Of a DNA stretch of 64,000 nucleotides, positions 62,625-64,000 are shown piece after piece (positions within the stretch are counted from its first letter, which is position 1; each line of letters starts with the position of its first letter). This stretch comes from Hymenolepis diminuta (taxonomy: Eukaryota > Platyhelminthes > Cestoda > Cyclophyllidea > Hymenolepididae): positions 186,058 to 250,057 of the forward strand of contig CAADRB010000051.1 of assembly GCA_900708905.1 (NCBI GenBank), in the 5' to 3' direction. The position numbers and the translations under genes are program-made. The notes beneath the pieces were generated by a model that had not been told where the DNA came from, ran no database searches, and saw only the letters and a list, made by a program, of their open reading frames with translations.

Positions 62625-64000
62625 CATTATAATTTTAAGACAAGTGAAATCGGTTAAAAGAAGGTCAATAAGTGATAACGAGAGGAGATAATAAAAATAC
62701 CGAGAGCAACATCAAGGTATCAAAGAGTCTTACTTGAGAATGCAAATGGTCTCATATTTCGCAGCTTGTAGCTCGCTGTGAAAGTGAAAAAACGGTGCAA
62801 CGAACAGTTTGATTCCAGATAATTCTTTCTTTTAATAATAACAAAGAATATATACTTAGATTTCTGTTGATTTCAATAACAATATCATCGGTTAAGTACT
62901 TTTCTTAAAAATCAATATTCTCAAGAGTTTAAAGTTCTCATTAGTATTCCTTTGCCAGTTTCACCTGTCTGCTCATTATTGGAAGAAATAATGTAAATAA
63001 ATCTTCAGTAAAAAACAAGCTCTGAATATTGTGGATAAGAGCTCACTGAAACCGAGATTAAATTTCAAATATTGCATTTCGGAACTCCTGGATGTGATGT
63101 GTACCCCTGACGAGAAAACAGAAAAACTACTACTTTCAGAATTCAAACATCTGATTCCATTAACACTCCTTTCCATATCTTATAACTCTCTGACGCTACG
63201 TGGAGATTTGCATGCTATCAAATTATCTGAAATAATTTTCAAAGTTTGGAGGTCGTCATCTCATTTATGTCTATTAGTCAGTTCAAATCCTATGGGAGAT
63301 AGTGAGAAGTCAGATGAAAATGTCTGTTTTTACATAAACAGGATTCTTTGACTAAAGAGAATTAAATTGCTTGGTTAGTATTATGATCTGCTTTTCTCTC
63401 TAGCATAACGTAATTACTGCTTAAATTCCTCGTAATTCAAACCTACCCGTATCAACAAATCAAGACAGAACGCACGTTTTGGATTCGCTATTTACAAGCA
63501 TTCGGTAATTAGATTATTTCGAATGCAGGGGAATAAATGGTGGAAGTTGAAGAATCTTAGATAAAGGAATAATTTTCGTGGAAACTACTATCTTCTTCTA
63601 TGTAGGAGTTGGGGACACGTGGAAGAATCATGAGGCAGATTCGTGCAAATAGGAATCTGATGGTGGCTTTTTCAGCTAAAACAGATTGCCTTTCACCAAT
63701 GTGTTCTTCATGAATGAAACAACTAGACCTGAAGGGTGGAAACCGTTTATCATGACTGAGTACATGATATACGAATATGTCTAATGGGAAATATGAATCT
63801 GCCTAATGGAATGCATAAATGCATTTGGAAATAAGTTTATCAATTAATGAAAACATGTGGAAGCCAAGTGAACAGATGCCATACATTTTAAAGATTACGG
63901 ATAGATAGGAACTATTCTACAATATTTGAGGAGGTATAAAAGTAGTTGGAGTTGAAATTGATTGGTGTTTAAGAGGATCAGATAAGACAATGGGACATGA
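62625..64000. other. Intergenic to window end
   Basis: The only candidate is a plus-strand open stretch at 63009-63351 (about 113 codons, Leu-rich, ending in a TGA), preceded by a weak acceptor without a pyrimidine tract. I do not recognise it and do not call it a gene. The last 650 bases show nothing. Confidence 0.4.

Noticed and set aside
63009..63351. Leu-rich open stretch that could be a terminal exon
   Set aside because: Plausible composition but the acceptor is weak, no upstream exon was found and no family is recognised; an RNA-seq read across 63008 would revive it.

Overview
The window is eukaryotic nuclear DNA, not bacterial. It is AT-rich and gene-sparse, its genes are split by GT-AG introns, and the gaps are full of decayed transposable elements. 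The gene set is metazoan: a BarH-class homeobox gene, hnRNP L, a ZYG11-family ubiquitin-ligase receptor, a MARCH E3 ligase, a nucleoside diphosphate kinase and a calaxin-like ciliary protein. Small exons, a mix of about 70-bp and several-kb introns, and mariner, LINE, tRNA-SINE and LTR debris would suit an AT-rich invertebrate. A parasitic flatworm is my best guess, but nothing here proves the phylum.

Layout. 1-11.4 kb: no gene; a dead mariner with recognisable inverted termini (710-1859) and a LINE reverse-transcriptase relic (about 7.1-8.3 kb). 11.4-12.9 kb: a calaxin-like pseudogene, minus strand, whose 5' half and upstream flank are almost identical to the intact copy 15.6 kb away. 20.7-24.0 kb: an eight-exon ZYG11/ZER1-family gene, minus strand, reassembled here from start to stop. 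26.4-26.9 kb: a gag-like relic. 27.0-28.5 kb: the intact calaxin-like gene, minus strand, with the other end of the duplication. 29.0-29.5 kb: a second, internally deleted mariner. 35.6-42.7 kb: a three-exon BarH-like homeobox gene, minus strand, with a 6.1-kb first intron holding three copies of a tRNA-derived SINE. 48.5-51.6 kb: hnRNP L, minus strand. 53.0-54.3 kb: a rearranged LTR element with an inverted LTR segment and a gag fragment. 55.2-55.7 kb: a two-exon nucleoside diphosphate kinase, the only clear plus-strand gene. 55.9-58.6 kb: frameshifted coding relics of unknown identity. 58.9-59.8 kb: a MARCH2/3-like ligase in one exon, minus strand. 61.7-62.0 kb: an orphan coding-like fragment. 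62.3-62.6 kb: a solo LTR with a perfect 5-bp target duplication.

The genes do not form one pathway. Two act in ubiquitin ligation (a CUL2-type receptor and a membrane RING-CH ligase), one in RNA processing, one in neural or developmental transcription, one in nucleotide metabolism, and one probably in cilia. No new multi-gene system was found. The strongest observations are a sharply bounded 1.08-kb tract of near identity between the two calaxin-like copies (gene conversion, recent duplication or an assembly artefact), a ZYG11-type receptor with a 70-residue acidic insertion and an apparently lost degron pocket, a SINE family seen in several copies, and a pair of related LTR loci that define each other's boundaries.
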